Made by a program: the position numbers and the translations under genes | Source of the DNA: Isoetes taiwanensis | Lineage: Eukaryota > Streptophyta > Lycopodiopsida > Isoetales > Isoetaceae | Assembly (NCBI GenBank): GCA_021234155.1 | Contig: JAJEKV010000028.1 | Coordinates: 10,434,134-10,498,133, forward strand | DNA length: 64,000 nt | Direction of reading: 5' to 3' | The notes under the pieces: model-generated | The model's database searches: none | The model's input: the letters and a program-made list of their open reading frames with translations, nothing else | What the model was told of the DNA's origin: nothing | In this document: positions 35,929 to 47,219 of the stretch, piece after piece | How the letters are laid out: every line of letters starts with the position of its first letter | Position numbering within the stretch: the stretch's first letter is position 1

Positions 35929-36104
35929 ACATGCATGTCTAGAGATGGTGCATCAAGTTATCCATGCAAACGACCACGTCTCAACCTCCGAAATGTAAAC
36001 CCTATGAGTTACTAGGTTCTTGTAGGGTTTACGCTTTGGAAGTTGATACCATGGTCGTTTTTATGGTTAACTTGGTGCACCGTCTCTAAACATGCATGCA
36101 GGGT
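35929..36104. repeat. Large imperfect palindrome, ~75-base arms
   Basis: The left arm (from CATGCATGTCTAGAGA, about 35,931, through GGTGCATCAAGTTA and CAAACGACCA to the GTAAACCCTA hairpin) is matched by the right arm read backwards (…TAGGGTTTACG, TGGTCGTTTTTATGG, TAACTTGGTGCAC, TCTCTAAACATGCATG at 36,104). The centre is the satellite hairpin. It could fold into a microRNA-precursor-sized stem-loop if transcribed. Confidence 0.85.
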
Positions 36105-36119
36105 CATAGCAACCAGAAT

Positions 36120-36205
36120 GATCCAAAATAATATCTTGCTACTGCAAAAGCGGCTCTGCACCTCTAATTGCCACATCAGGAGGAGGATAGATCCAAACTC
36201 CAATT
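36120..36205 (-). repeat. Diverged satellite 3' segment, inverted copy
   Basis: The reverse complement reads GGAGTTTGGATCTATCCTCC, TGATGTGGCAATTAGAGG and CCGCTTTTGCAGTAGCAAG, matching satellite text after the hairpin. Together with 35,663-35,885 it frames the palindrome as an inverted pair. Confidence 0.8.
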
Positions 36206-36640
36206 TGCAAAAAATATGGGAGATGACATGGCATGAGTGGTGAGGTGGAAAAACATGAGGGGGTGGAAAAGTGGAGAATTTATTGAGACAATTTTGCAAC
36301 CTTTTATAAAAGCATATTTCTCCATGGTGACATGGCCCATTTCTTTTGATGGTGTGGCAAATCAATGCAAGCAAGGTGACGTGGCACTGGAAAATGATGA
36401 GGTGTCATAAGAAAGAGAAACCAAACTTCTTCCTTTATAAAAAGTTCCTTTATGAAAAGGTGACTATTTGCAAAAATATTGGTGATGACATGGCATGAGC
36501 ATGTGAGGTGGCAAATATAATGATGACGTGGCAAAACATGAAGGAATAGAAAAATTCAAACTTTGTCTAGCCAATTTGCAACTTTTTGGAAGCATATTTC
36601 ACGCAAGTCGCATTATGACTAACACATTTGGTATGGCAGA
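36206..36640 (+). repeat. Dispersed GATGACATGGCATGAG repeat, copy 1
   Basis: Two related sub-blocks, each with GGNGATGACATGGCATGAG followed by AGGTGGNAAA and a …TTTGCAACTTTT…AAGCATATTTC tail. The whole 430-base pattern recurs 3.0 kb downstream at about 39,200-39,660, and a reversed relative lies at about 38,400-38,530. Confidence 0.75.
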
Positions 36641-38090
36641 CTGAATAGGCCAAATTGAGGTGTCAATATGTGATGTGCCAAATACTATAACAATATTGAT
36701 ATTGATACTCATTGAGGTAAGATAATCATCTTTTGCCCTTTGAGCTTCTAAAAACATGCTAATCCTATAAGTAGCTTATGATGCGCCAAATGATTTATAG
36801 AAGAACTAGAAATGTGTGCCCGACGATGCCTGGCATTAGCTGTGGACGTTTAGAATGAGTAGAAGTGATGGATTTTGTAGACAGAATAATAAGCTATAAA
36901 TGTAGATGTATTTGTAGATGTTACGTAGGTATTGCCCAAGTGTAAAGCATTTAATGGATGCATTGCATTAGCCATATGCACATGGAATGGGTAGTAACAT
37001 AGTGTTGGATAGAATGGGTAGATATAATAGACTACATGGAATCTAGGGTAATCAACCTTAAACATTAAACCAATGCAATCTAATAATTTGCCATTTGAGA
37101 GGGAGGGCGATGGGATGGGATGGGATGGGAGGGGGAGGGAGGGAGGAGCTATGGTCAAATGTGGACAATGTTCTTTAAATAGACATCATAAGGCATCGAG
37201 CTTTAGTTTGTGCTTTCACATTAAGTCCGTTTTTTTTTTTGTCTTCTAGTTAATGGTAGAAGTTATCTTTTATGTTGTACATGAGAAGTTTTTTTTGTTG
37301 TGTGTTTTGATTTGGGGGATGTCATTACACTAATTGTAGCGACGTGTGTATTTGCTGGAGTTTAGTTGTTTGCCGCTTCTTGGGTTTCTATCTAGTTAAA
37401 CTCAATATAATTCTAAAAAGACCTCTTAAAATTATATCAATGATCATCATTCGATGATCATTCGAATAGAATCTGCAACAATAGCAAATCATGTATACCC
37501 TAGAAGGTGCACAAACGGTTTTATCACAGGTAACAAATAATCTTAAATAACATGTACATTAAATACTCATCAATCAAATGAAGCACTTAACCATGTTAAT
37601 GGCAAGTAACGGACTTCGGCCGCTCCCAAGCCTGTGAAAGAATGAAAACAAAAATGCATTCCCCGACAACGTAATAGAGGGTAAGAAATCAGTGAATTGT
37701 AGAGGGCAAATGTATGAATTTGTCCACATTCTCGCTTGACAGAGTTGGAATTATTGACTTGGATCTCGGATCTGTGGGATATTCGAGTTCCTAGATGACC
37801 TCCCTAGACGACCTCCTAGGCGAATTATTGCCTCACATCACACCTCCTAGATGCCGCTTCTTGGGGCGTGATTAGGGCTGCTATGGTAGGAGAGAAGTCG
37901 TCCTTTCTCCAAAGACCGCCATCGCACGAAACACAATTCCTCGTGGAAAAATCGTTGTTTATCTTTTTACCACTCCTTGTCCTAGTTTTCTTTGTACTAC
38001 TTCTTTCTATATGACTCTTAGAATCAATAAGCATTGTCCTGTTGGGAGACGAAGAAGGTGTGAACCTGTAGTAGTCCCTCATCCGAACTA
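36641..38090. other. No gene recognised; GGGAT microrepeat
   Basis: Anonymous AT-rich DNA with a short GATGGGATGGGATGGGAGGGGG tract near 37,105-37,145. An 85-codon minus-strand frame at 37,825-38,082 shows no known motif. Confidence 0.45.
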
Positions 38091-38099
38091 ATGTATATA

Positions 38100-38540
38100 C
38101 TTTTTATTTTCAAAAAATAAAAATGGCACCTCTTTATCTTCCAAAAAAAAAAAAAAAAAAGAGAAAATCACACTTCGAATACTCTGGAACGACAAATTGA
38201 ATGTTCCACAATATTCAGAATATTGATATTACCCCATATGGGACCAAGTTTCACGACAATCTGATTCATTGGCATCTCTACTTTAAGCACCTCCTGGTCT
38301 AGAATGGTCTAGTCATTTTCTACCAAAAGTGCCTAAAATGCTTAATCATCACGTGAAATGGCACATCATCTAAAAAATACCATGTCATCATGGTAAAATA
38401 TGCTTCTTCTAAAAAACTGCAAAATAGGCTAGGCAAATTCTTCATTCTTCCATCCATCCATATTTTGCCACATCATAACTCATTTTTTCCACCTCATTGC
38501 TCATCTTGGCCACCTCACCATTGTTTCTAATAGAAACTTG
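38100..38540. other. Poly-A tract and reversed GATGACATGG-family sequence
   Basis: A pure A run of about 19 at 38,143-38,160 ends with GAG. No upstream reverse transcriptase or tRNA-like head was seen, so a SINE or LINE tail is not supported. From about 38,400 to 38,530 the minus strand carries the AGATGAGCAATGAGGTGG-type repeat found at 36.2 and 39.2 kb. Confidence 0.45.
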
Positions 38541-39190
38541 ATTGCCCTTAGCTAGTTAGAACCTAATAGGGTATTGAGGTGGGATGACCCCATTGCACAC
38601 ATGTCCTGCATTGAATCATGTTCAGAAGCCCTGATTGTATAAGTGAAATAGTGCACCTCAATTTTGCCAAATACCCCCCTCTGGGCAATCTAGAATATGG
38701 AGCACACAGGTACATGGCATAGCAAATCGGTGCAATATTTAGAAACATGAGAAGTTACAAGAGCGTTTGACTAAATATAAGGTATGCAATTTGGTTCCTA
38801 CTTCCTCTTACTTAAAGAAAAGGGGTTTTTTTCATATTTACGTTTACCATGCTTGATTTTCATGCATGCGCCTTTGTCTAGTATAACGATGTTTGCCACT
38901 CGCCTTTATCTAGTATAGGTTGGCTTAGGCACCACTCGCCATCTCGATTTGAGTATCGGGTACCATTTTCCGAAATGGGAAAGGTATGATGAACACATGA
39001 ACTTTTGAGCTTTTTGAGTTATTCTATCAATCTTTTCTCGTACAGATTGATCAGCTTAAGTGATCTGAAGGCTCTAACTCCAACTTGAGCATAGTTTCAA
39101 GTTTGCCTTAAGTTTCTCTGAGTGTTGTGGTTGAAATCGCTTTATTAGAGCAGAGTGGCAATGCAGGAGTAGGATAGTGGCGATATAAGG
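38541..39190. other. No gene recognised
   Basis: Nothing with motif support. Short duplicated phrase GCCTTT(G/A)TCTAGTATA at about 38,870-38,920. Confidence 0.5.
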
Positions 39191-39199
39191 TAATATGGC

Positions 39200-39665
39200 A
39201 AATGATATGGCCCTAGAAATAATGAGGTGGCATCAAAAGAGCAAGAAAACTTCTTTATTTGCCAAAACTATGGGAGATGACATGGCATGAGTATGGTGAG
39301 TCACAAAGATGAGAGTGGTGGAAAAATGCAAAATTTGCTTAGACAATGCATTTTAAATAGGAAATGACTAGGCCAATTAAAAGATAAGTAGGTTATAGTG
39401 GCAAGCAAGGTGATTGAAATGATGAGGTGTTATAATAAAGAGAAACCAAACTTCCTTTCTTTTGGACATGTGACTTTTTACAACAAATATGGGTGATGAC
39501 ATGGCATGAGCATATGAGTGATGACATGGCAAAAAGATGAAGGGATAGAAAATGAAGAATTTGCCTAGTGCAACTTCTTAGAAGAAGCATATTCACTATA
39601 ATGACATGGCATTTCTTTGAAAGATGTGGCACACCACATTATATGACTAACGATTCGGCAAGCGC
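39200..39665 (+). repeat. Dispersed GATGACATGGCATGAG repeat, copy 2
   Basis: Second, diverged copy of the 36.2-36.64 kb block with the same order: GGGAGATGACATGGCATGAG, AAGAGAAACCAAACTTC, GGGTGATGACATGGCATGAG, AAGCATATTCAC, ATGACTAAC. This is a segmental duplication of roughly 430 bases with a 3.0-kb offset. Confidence 0.75.
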
Positions 39666-41999
39666 CCCATTCTTGCAACGATCGCATTGTACGTAGATTC
39701 TAATTGGGTATGGTATTTGTTAATCTGCCAAGATTTGTAGGTTTGAATTGATGGGTGGATACATGCCGATCCCGTGCAGATGAACCTCAGTGGTGAGCTA
39801 TCCCAGTGCCAAATTGCTCTATGTAGCAAATGATTTTAGACCTCCATCCCTATCTTACCTGTTAACGTGAAACTATTACGTCACAACTATTTCTACAACA
39901 TGTTTCTTAACAATATGTTTCCTAGCGATATAGGTTGTAACATGCCACATAGGCTTAAACATGCCACTTAGTCCGGACCATTTTTTTAAATTGTAACTAT
40001 GTTATGGGTAGAACTTCGATGCTTCTCAAGAAACAAGAGGGAAAATAAAGTACATTAACAATGCATGGGGCAAGGAATAATGTAGTGAAATTGTTTGTTA
40101 CCTGGCGGTTAATCCATGCATTTATCGTGAGTGCTCCATCAGATTTTTCATATGTTGGATTATTGAGTTGGAATGTTCATAGCCATCAGATTATAATGCT
40201 TATGAAATGTACAATATTGGAACAGTTGCTTGAGGTCGTTCCCGAAGTCTAGATTCAAACATTGGTCCTCCTCTCTAGAACTGGGTATATTTCTCACTAG
40301 ATGTTATTATATTGTAGAGCACATGGTACTCTTTTGGAGGGTATGTTCGATACCAAGTGTCCCTCACAACGTTCTCTTTAGAGCCTCTCTAGAATCCAGT
40401 ATGTTTCATACCCGATGTCCTTCCTGATGGTCACAATGCAAACCAATAAGGGAGCCTACGAAAAAATGTGCGACCACAATCAATTTCTTGGAGCGATAAT
40501 GATACCGAGTAGACCAATGATCTAATGAGTGAGGAACTTAATAATACAACCCTAACGAATAGAAAATCCCGAAAGTATAAAACACAACACCCATCCAAAT
40601 CAATATTTGCAAAGCAAGGGCCTATCTATGTCCAGATTAGATATGCCTGCGGGGCTTCCATAGGTAACACCAGATTAAATATAAAAGGAACAATCAATGG
40701 CGGGAAACTTTCCAAAGTATGGACGGTTCACACATAATCCACGTCATCGATCCAAGAAGAGAAATTTGATTGGCGCTTATCCACCGCTTGCAAATCTCGC
40801 TTTTTAACCCTAATTGCATCCCTTTTTTTCTTCTTCCCTTTGCCTTGGCTTGCCGCCAAAATTCAAGCCATCTCTGTGGCCTCCATCTTTGCCGCCTCCA
40901 TCTCTGTTGCTCCACTCCATCTCTGTCGCCATCTATGCAGCCATTGGTTCTGATCTATCTTCATGAGCGGCATCGGCCCAGCAGCAGTGGCACAATACAT
41001 TAACCAGAGTTTTCAGTGGCAATAAATCGCCCTCCTTAAGCGGACGTGATCTCTTAAGCAGCACAGATGCATGGCCTTGAAAAATGTCAGAATTGTTCCA
41101 GCTTCTAGCTTCTGTTGCAACACTCATACAGCTTCATTCCGCCCATGGCAACGGAATTCTAAGGACCCACGACCTACAAAGGATTACAGTAACAATTCAT
41201 CACGGTGTGGGAATTTTCTTTGCCTCTAGTTCGGCCATCTCTGCAGCTATTGTTTCTACTCCAGCTAGAAGCTTTTTAAATGTGGCTTAGGAACCGGGAA
41301 AGAAGGTTTCTGTCTTAGGAACCTGTCTTCAGAATCTATTTTAAAACAAGGGAAGAAGGTTTCGTTCTGGTGAAAAATGGCTGCCAATCAACATGTATGA
41401 AGTAGGAGGTCATCTTCCAAACCCTTTTTTTTCTTAAAAAGCTGTTTCAAACGAATTCGTGGTGGACTGCAGGTTGTGATCACCGGAGGCCCGCGGAGGC
41501 ATCGACCTCAAATATAGGCTTTACCACTTCCAAGTCCGAGCTCCTGCCCTTTCTTCAATCGTGGGCATGGATTAAATCCCGCCTTGTAGACAATAGATTT
41601 GTTGATTAAACAGGGGCTTGATGTTATTCCCCATCTTGATATAACAGAGCATTTTCTGTTCAACGTTTTGCTGCTTGCCTTCTTCAAGAATATGGCAATT
41701 TTTGCTGCCTTACAAGACGAGAAGCCTTGAGAGGGTTATGGTGATATGTGGGCAAGTTTTGCTGCCAAATCTTGTACTCGGCCCGGCCGCAAACACCTAT
41801 GGTCGGCTCTACCTATGGCTGGCTCTATGGCCCTCAGATGTTTAAATCTTGTTTAGAATGATTGTATTTCTAAATTTGTTTCACAGATTAATGGCAAAGA
41901 AGCAAGTTTTGCTGAAAATATCTTTGTTCTGATTGTGAATTGTAACTGCAATCTTGAAAAATAAAGGTATATATTTTCCAATGGTTTCTAGATCTTCAA
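39666..41999. other. No gene recognised
   Basis: Anonymous sequence of the nested element. Around 40,255-40,430 a ~60-base phrase (CCTCTCTAGAA…GTATNTTTC) is repeated in degenerate form. Small frames at 40,525-40,737 and 41,084-41,290 are open but motif-free. Confidence 0.45.
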
Positions 42000-42838
42000 T
42001 TCAAAACCACGTCTTTGTTTTAGAAAAACAAACAAAAATAACACTTGCATATTTTTCAATTCAAAACCACACTTGCTTATTTTATACAACCACATGTTGA
42101 TTTTATATAAACCTATATATCAAAATTCTTCTTTACGAGAAAAAGAATACTTGAAAACAATAGTTATTTTTTAAAAATCACATATCATTTTCCTAAGAAA
42201 ACAACACTTAGAAACAACATAGTTAAAAAAAAAACCACATTTTTTTTTAAAAAGCACCCGTCATTTTGTTAAGAAAACAACACTTAGAAACAACAGAGTT
42301 AAAAAAAAAACCACATTCTTCTTAAAAAACACATATCATTTTATTAAGAAAACAACACTTAGAAACAACGAGTTTTACAAAAACCACATTCTTCCTAAAA
42401 ACACATATCACCTTTTTAAGAAAACAACATTTAGAAACAACATAGTTAAAAGAAAAACAAAGAAACTACGTGTAGTTTCTAGCAAAATCGACACAAAATT
42501 CTATCGTAGTTTTTAGTGTTTTTTTCATACAAAACAATAGTTAAAAACTACATGTGGACCTTTTAGGTTTTATTAAAAACCACATGTCTATTTAAAAAAA
42601 GCAACACTCGAAAACCACATCTACTTCTAAAAAACAACATTAGACATACGTGTAATTCCTACGTGTAGATAATTTTGACAAAACTCTACGTGTAGACTTT
42701 TAACAAAAAAACTACATGTATAAAAATTTGGCTAAAAACTACACGTCATTTCTAGCAAATCCGGACAAAAAACAATACGTAGTTTTTTGGTGTTGTTTTT
42801 TTGCAAAAAAGACACTGAAAAACAACATGTGGACCCAG
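42000..42838 (-). repeat. A-rich ~70-base tandem array (right subterminal)
   Basis: At least four good copies of AAGAAAACAACACTTAGAAA next to AAAACCACATTCTTC and ACACATATCATTTT, then looser copies with CTACATGTGG and AAAACAACA. This is the inverted counterpart of the 33.54-34.84 kb array, as expected for the two ends of one transposon. Confidence 0.85.
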
Positions 42839-42854
42839 TTTTGGGGTGGTAGTG

Positions 42855-43221
42855 AAGCCATGACAAAGCTGCGTGATAGGGGGCAAGAAAGACCTCGCTC
42901 GCATTACTGGGAGGCCGGAACCTTCCCTCAATACAGGCTCGAGTGCCTGAAGAAATGCATGGTGAGCTCGTTGTGCTTGGCCCGTATGCTAGAGGATAGG
43001 GGCCTTTGGGAAGGGAAACATTTGCTGAAGCCCTACTTTCAAAAGTTGCACCAGACCAACCAGGGCATGCGGGAAGTGCTCGTTACATGAATTCCTTTGG
43101 GGAAATGGACACCACGCCGGAGGGCTTGATTCCATGCCGGGAGGCTTGTTCCGACGGGGTGGAGGAAATCACCGTCGAGCACCTTCGAGTCACCTCGAGT
43201 GGATCACACTTGGATGTTTGA
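42855..43221 (+). pseudogene. Right half of the ORF split by nested CACTA
   Basis: Begins at the right AAG duplication. The plus strand reads MTKLRDRGQERPRSHYWEAG and ECLKKCMVSSLCLARMLEDR, then loses frame. A second frame continues FAEALLSKVAPDQPGHAGSA and VEEITVEHLRVTSSGSHLDV to a TGA at about 43,219. It is GC-rich relative to its surroundings and protein-like, but not recognised. With 33,350-33,489 it forms one interrupted coding region. Confidence 0.5.
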
Positions 43222-43639
43222 TATATACCACTAGATGTGCACTGGCATCCACTTTGTTTTGTGTATTTGAATTGTGTATGGGTTTTTTATATGAATTTTG
43301 TATTTTGAAGGGAATACATATATGATTTTTGTATATGAATCTTGCATTTTGAAGGGAATCTTCACATTTTATGATTAATTAAACATAAAGCGTGTACTCA
43401 ATCAGATGTAGAACTGCCCGGACGATCGGCTTGCAAGCCATAGGTCTATACTAGGATGCCAATTAACTTGGCATAAATGTCTATGATAACTTCAAGTTGC
43501 AATACTAACGTTGCCTAAATTCAAGATGCCAAAGTATTTTCTTATTCATATGTGGGAAGAAAATATAATAATCATAATAAAGTAATGAAGGTTCAATCGA
43601 TGGTAGTCTTCTATCATGACAATAGTCTGCCCCCAACCC

Positions 43640-46600
43640 CCAACCTCCCTATTCGACCGCCATCTCTTCTTCACCTTCAAATATGCGGCGGGAGCGAGCC
43701 TTACATGGAACTACGAACCACCACTGATCTTGCAAAGGATCTGGAACGAAGGTGACCTACAAAACCTCTATTACATTAGTTCCTTTGTTAATGACATATA
43801 TAAATTTTATTGCATCCAAGTAAACATACTTGTTCACATTGCTCAACCCTCACGAGTGTGTCTTGACCACGATACCGACGAGTTGAATCTAGTGAATACA
43901 GGCCACTCAGATCTTTGCGTATCGTGGCATGAGCACCAGTACACACAAGATCAAACCATTCGCATCAAACAACATTGTTTTGAATGCACTACCGACATCA
44001 ACCTCCATGATAGTCTTTATAGTACCAATCCATTCCAACATTGCCTCGATTGGGTTTGGGTCGCACTACCACCGCAAACTGTACTAAACTTTGCTGATAT
44101 ACCACAATCATAAGTGCGTTTGCCATGATCCACACTTTGTCGTCGAAAGTGAGCACCAGAAGACCATATTGATGCATATGAATTATACTACAAAGTAAAG
44201 GAACAAATGTTCAAAATAACGAACGAAACTCGTGAATTATATGCTATTAAGTTGCACTTACAAATAGTGACACGCCTTTAGCATATGCAAATTCTTCGCT
44301 AGAAACATGTTAAGCCACGCTGCCTTGCCATCTCTAGTTGTTCGAGCAGCCATTTATTGTTTATCTCACTTGGCAGGACCCCTAGATGATCTGGAAGTGG
44401 TTGTTTGCGATTCTTTTGTCGATAGCGTCTTCTCTCCTCATCTCTCTTTATTTTTTCTTCCTCGTATTTTTTTATCCATTTCTCCATGGGAGTGGAGTTG
44501 TAGATGAGAAACTTATTGACTTTTGCCCCTTCTTCTAGTGTGAACAATTTCTTACGTGGTCTTCCTTTTTCGGAACTTCTCCAACTATAGTTGGAGTGTC
44601 TTCATCGGTCCATAATCGTGGAGCATTGGGGTGTAGATCGCCAAGAACTTCGGTGACATAGAATAATGACTCTCGTGCTAACCAACCCTCGGCCATGCAA
44701 CCCTCTGGCCTTGCCTTCTGATGTACGAAGTCCTTGAGGACCTTCAGAAAGCGTTCTATAAAAACATCCATCTAGGATTTGTTGTGCCTGCAAGCTCTAC
44801 TTCGTCCACTAAATGCACTAGTAAGTGAGTTTGTATGTCCGTAAAAACTTGTTGGGAATTCTTTCTCTAGCATACAACATGCCTCAACGACCTTAGTTCG
44901 CATGTCCGCAATTTCATTTGTCGGTATCTCCTTCCTTGTAATCCATCTAAATATGATTTAAGAAAGAAAAAAGTTAAGTGAGAGTTCAGCATCGAGTGTT
45001 TTCTAAACTGCGTCTTTAACCGAAAACTCGATAGGAGACATATTGCATGTAGTGGACCGTCGGCGGGATCGACCCCTCGTAACAATAGGCATACCAAACC
45101 GCAACATCTTATGCCAATCATGAGATTTCAACCCGCTTAACTCCCCTTCGTTAGAGAAACAATTACGCAACGAATGCATATATATCCCGCTTCGAGTCTT
45201 TATTGCCTTGATCGCTTCTCGAGCGGGTTTCATATATTTTTTCTAGGCACGATCCAATCCACTTGTGGCCTTATTCCTTCTTCGACATTTAACCATGCTT
45301 TTAGATTTTGATCCAGCTTCTTGTAGATCTTCTCGTCTTTGCATCTGTGTCCTTCACGTCCGGTGACATGCTTCCAAATAGACCAAACGTTTTTAAAGAT
45401 GTGCATGGGATCAAGAAGATGATGGATCTTCAATTACGTCCAATAGGGTAGAAGGAAGAAGGATGCTTTCCACTTCATTCCCTTAACCTTATTTCCTTCA
45501 ACAAGCATCCCACATGTTACCCCAATCTCTCGTTGTCAACCTTTTGGGAGGCTCTTGATTGCAATGTTTTTCTTTGGACCTACGTGACGAAGTCGATTTT
45601 CCATTGGCGGATATCTCTTGAAGTTTGCATAGACATTTTTTTGTGCAATGCCGCTGGACCGGCGAGAGTTCAACTGTTCAAACCCACACAAGTGACATGC
45701 GCATATCCGCATTACTTGGAGTCCGAGAGTTCATACAAACCAGGCCAATCGCCGTTGTCCACATTAAGATTGCTCTCAAGGTAAATCTTCATTCAAAGAC
45801 GAAGTTCTCTTGAGACATCGTAAACTTCAATACCTTCACTCCACAATGTCAAAAGCTCATCAATAACTATTTTCAGATATGGATCTAGACTTTCCGGCTT
45901 CTTCGGTCCTGGAACTAATAGTACTACCATTAAATGGCTAGTCTTCATGAGTAACCACGGTGGTAAATTATAGTTGATCAACACTCTTCGGCCAAGTTGA
46001 CCACGCGGTGATTGACGTCCATAAGGATTAACACCATCCGGTTGCCAACCCTAATCGAGATTTCGTGGCTCTCTTCCAAATTCGCCATGTTTCATCAATA
46101 TGCTTCCATTGCTTGCGATCACTAACCACGCTGAGTACATTGTCACTCGGCGCATTAGCGGCACACCAACCCATGAGCTTAAGCTAGAGATTCACATCGA
46201 AACAATAGCCTTATCGCGGGGATCAATGGAAAGTAGCGAACCACCTTCATCGGGACGGTCTTTTTCCCTTGGCATCTGCATTGTACCTAGAGGCACCACA
46301 TTTAGGGCATGTTTCTGTGTTCTTGTAGATGTCATCCGGATAATATACCATGCAATCATTTGGACAAGCGTGAATCTTATGGTAGCCTAAACCCGATGGT
46401 CGCCAATATATTTTTTATTTCAAAGGTCGACTTTTGGGCATAGTGTTCCCTTGTGGGAGTATTTTCTCTTGCAATAACCTCATAAAAAATGGACCTTTAC
46501 GTATACATTCAACTACAAATTCAATAAGTCAAGTGATTGCAATTGTACTTTACTCTAACAAAGCCGTAACAACGGCATTGCTCCATTTGAATTTGGCTTG

Positions 46601-46890
46601 AAGGTTTAATATCAATAAAGATGTCGTCAATCTAGATATGCTTGCACCTGATATATAATGCTTTATCGCCTCCTCCAATAAAACGTGATCTTCATGACCA
46701 TCGTTAGGAGTATTTATATCGTCATCTAGGTCGTTGTCGAAGATTGGGCCAAATGCATCTAACATGTCGGCTATGGGTTCTTCAACTTCCATGAAGTCGT
46801 CCATAGGGGCATTGTCATCATCTTCATCATCGTATTCCTGTTCATCTTCATCATTGTACTCTTCATTATCGTTGTGCCTATGTTTGTACC
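43640..46890 (-). pseudogene. TNP2-type CACTA transposase (Transposase_21), decayed
   Basis: Minus strand. An acidic N-terminal region (about 46,880-46,760) is followed by ASISRLTTSLLILNLQ with KWSNA (46,600). Then come GYHKIHACPNDCMVYY and CPKCGASRY, the zinc-binding block (about 46,380-46,270); VLINYNLPPWLLMK and LLVPGPKKPES (45,990-45,880); LLDPMHIFKNVWSIWKH (45,420); SGLKSHDWHKMLRFG (45,130); and FIERFLKVLKDFVHQKARPE with GCMAEGWLARESL (44,760-44,690). The tail (about 44,090-43,640) has GTIKTIMEVDVGSAFKTMLF and DQWWFVVPCKARSRR. These are, in order, the landmarks of plant TNP2 proteins. Stops and frameshifts interrupt it in many places, including between most blocks, so no intact protein is encoded. 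It identifies the surrounding element as En/Spm type. Confidence 0.92.
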
Positions 46891-47219
46891 ATACTGCTCA
46901 ATGTATTCTAATTCTGCTATCCGCAATGACTTTTGATGTCGCCAATTCAGTACGCTTGGATGTGGTCTTATATCCACTTGCCTACCCTGCACGTCAGATT
47001 AAACGAAATATATGCGTGATTGATACATACATTGAGAGCCCGTGTTTGTTAAATTTTAAGCATTTAATAACGAACGAAATATAAAATTTTATGTCATAAT
47101 CAAAGCATATATTGAAGATATAATACACATTTATCTTCAATATGTGCAATCTCATTCCAAGAGAAGAAGAAGAAGAATTCAAGAAGAAGAAGAAGAAAAA
47201 TGGTGCATTCCGACAAAAA
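46891..47219. other. Spacer between transposase and SET gene
   Basis: Intergenic spacer on the transposase strand, 3' of the SET gene. It includes a GAAGAAGAAGAAG microsatellite at about 47,160-47,200. No motif was identified. Confidence 0.5.

Larger units (their letters stand above)
33490..42854. mobile_element. Nested CACTA-like element, 9.4 kb, non-autonomous
   Basis: The left end is CACAACCACCCCAATTCTGG. The right end, read on the minus strand from 42,854, is CACTACCACCCCAAAACTGG. These are clear terminal inverted repeats of 25 or more bases with a few mismatches, flanked on both sides by AAG. Long subterminal arrays follow at each end in inverted orientation (33.54-34.84 kb rich in GTGGTTT and GTGTAGTTTTT; 42.0-42.83 kb rich in AAACCACAT and AAACAACA). 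I find no transposase between them, so it would depend on a relative. It sits inside the giant CACTA and is therefore younger than, or carried by, that element. Confidence 0.78.

Noticed and set aside
38100-38170. LINE or SINE retroposon with poly-A tail
   Set aside because: There is a ~19-base A run, but no reverse transcriptase, endonuclease or tRNA-like promoter upstream, and no flanking target duplication could be seen.
43616-44113. 165-codon plus-strand frame as a gene
   Set aside because: It is the antisense shadow of the TNP2 C-terminal region, which has recognisable family text on the minus strand.
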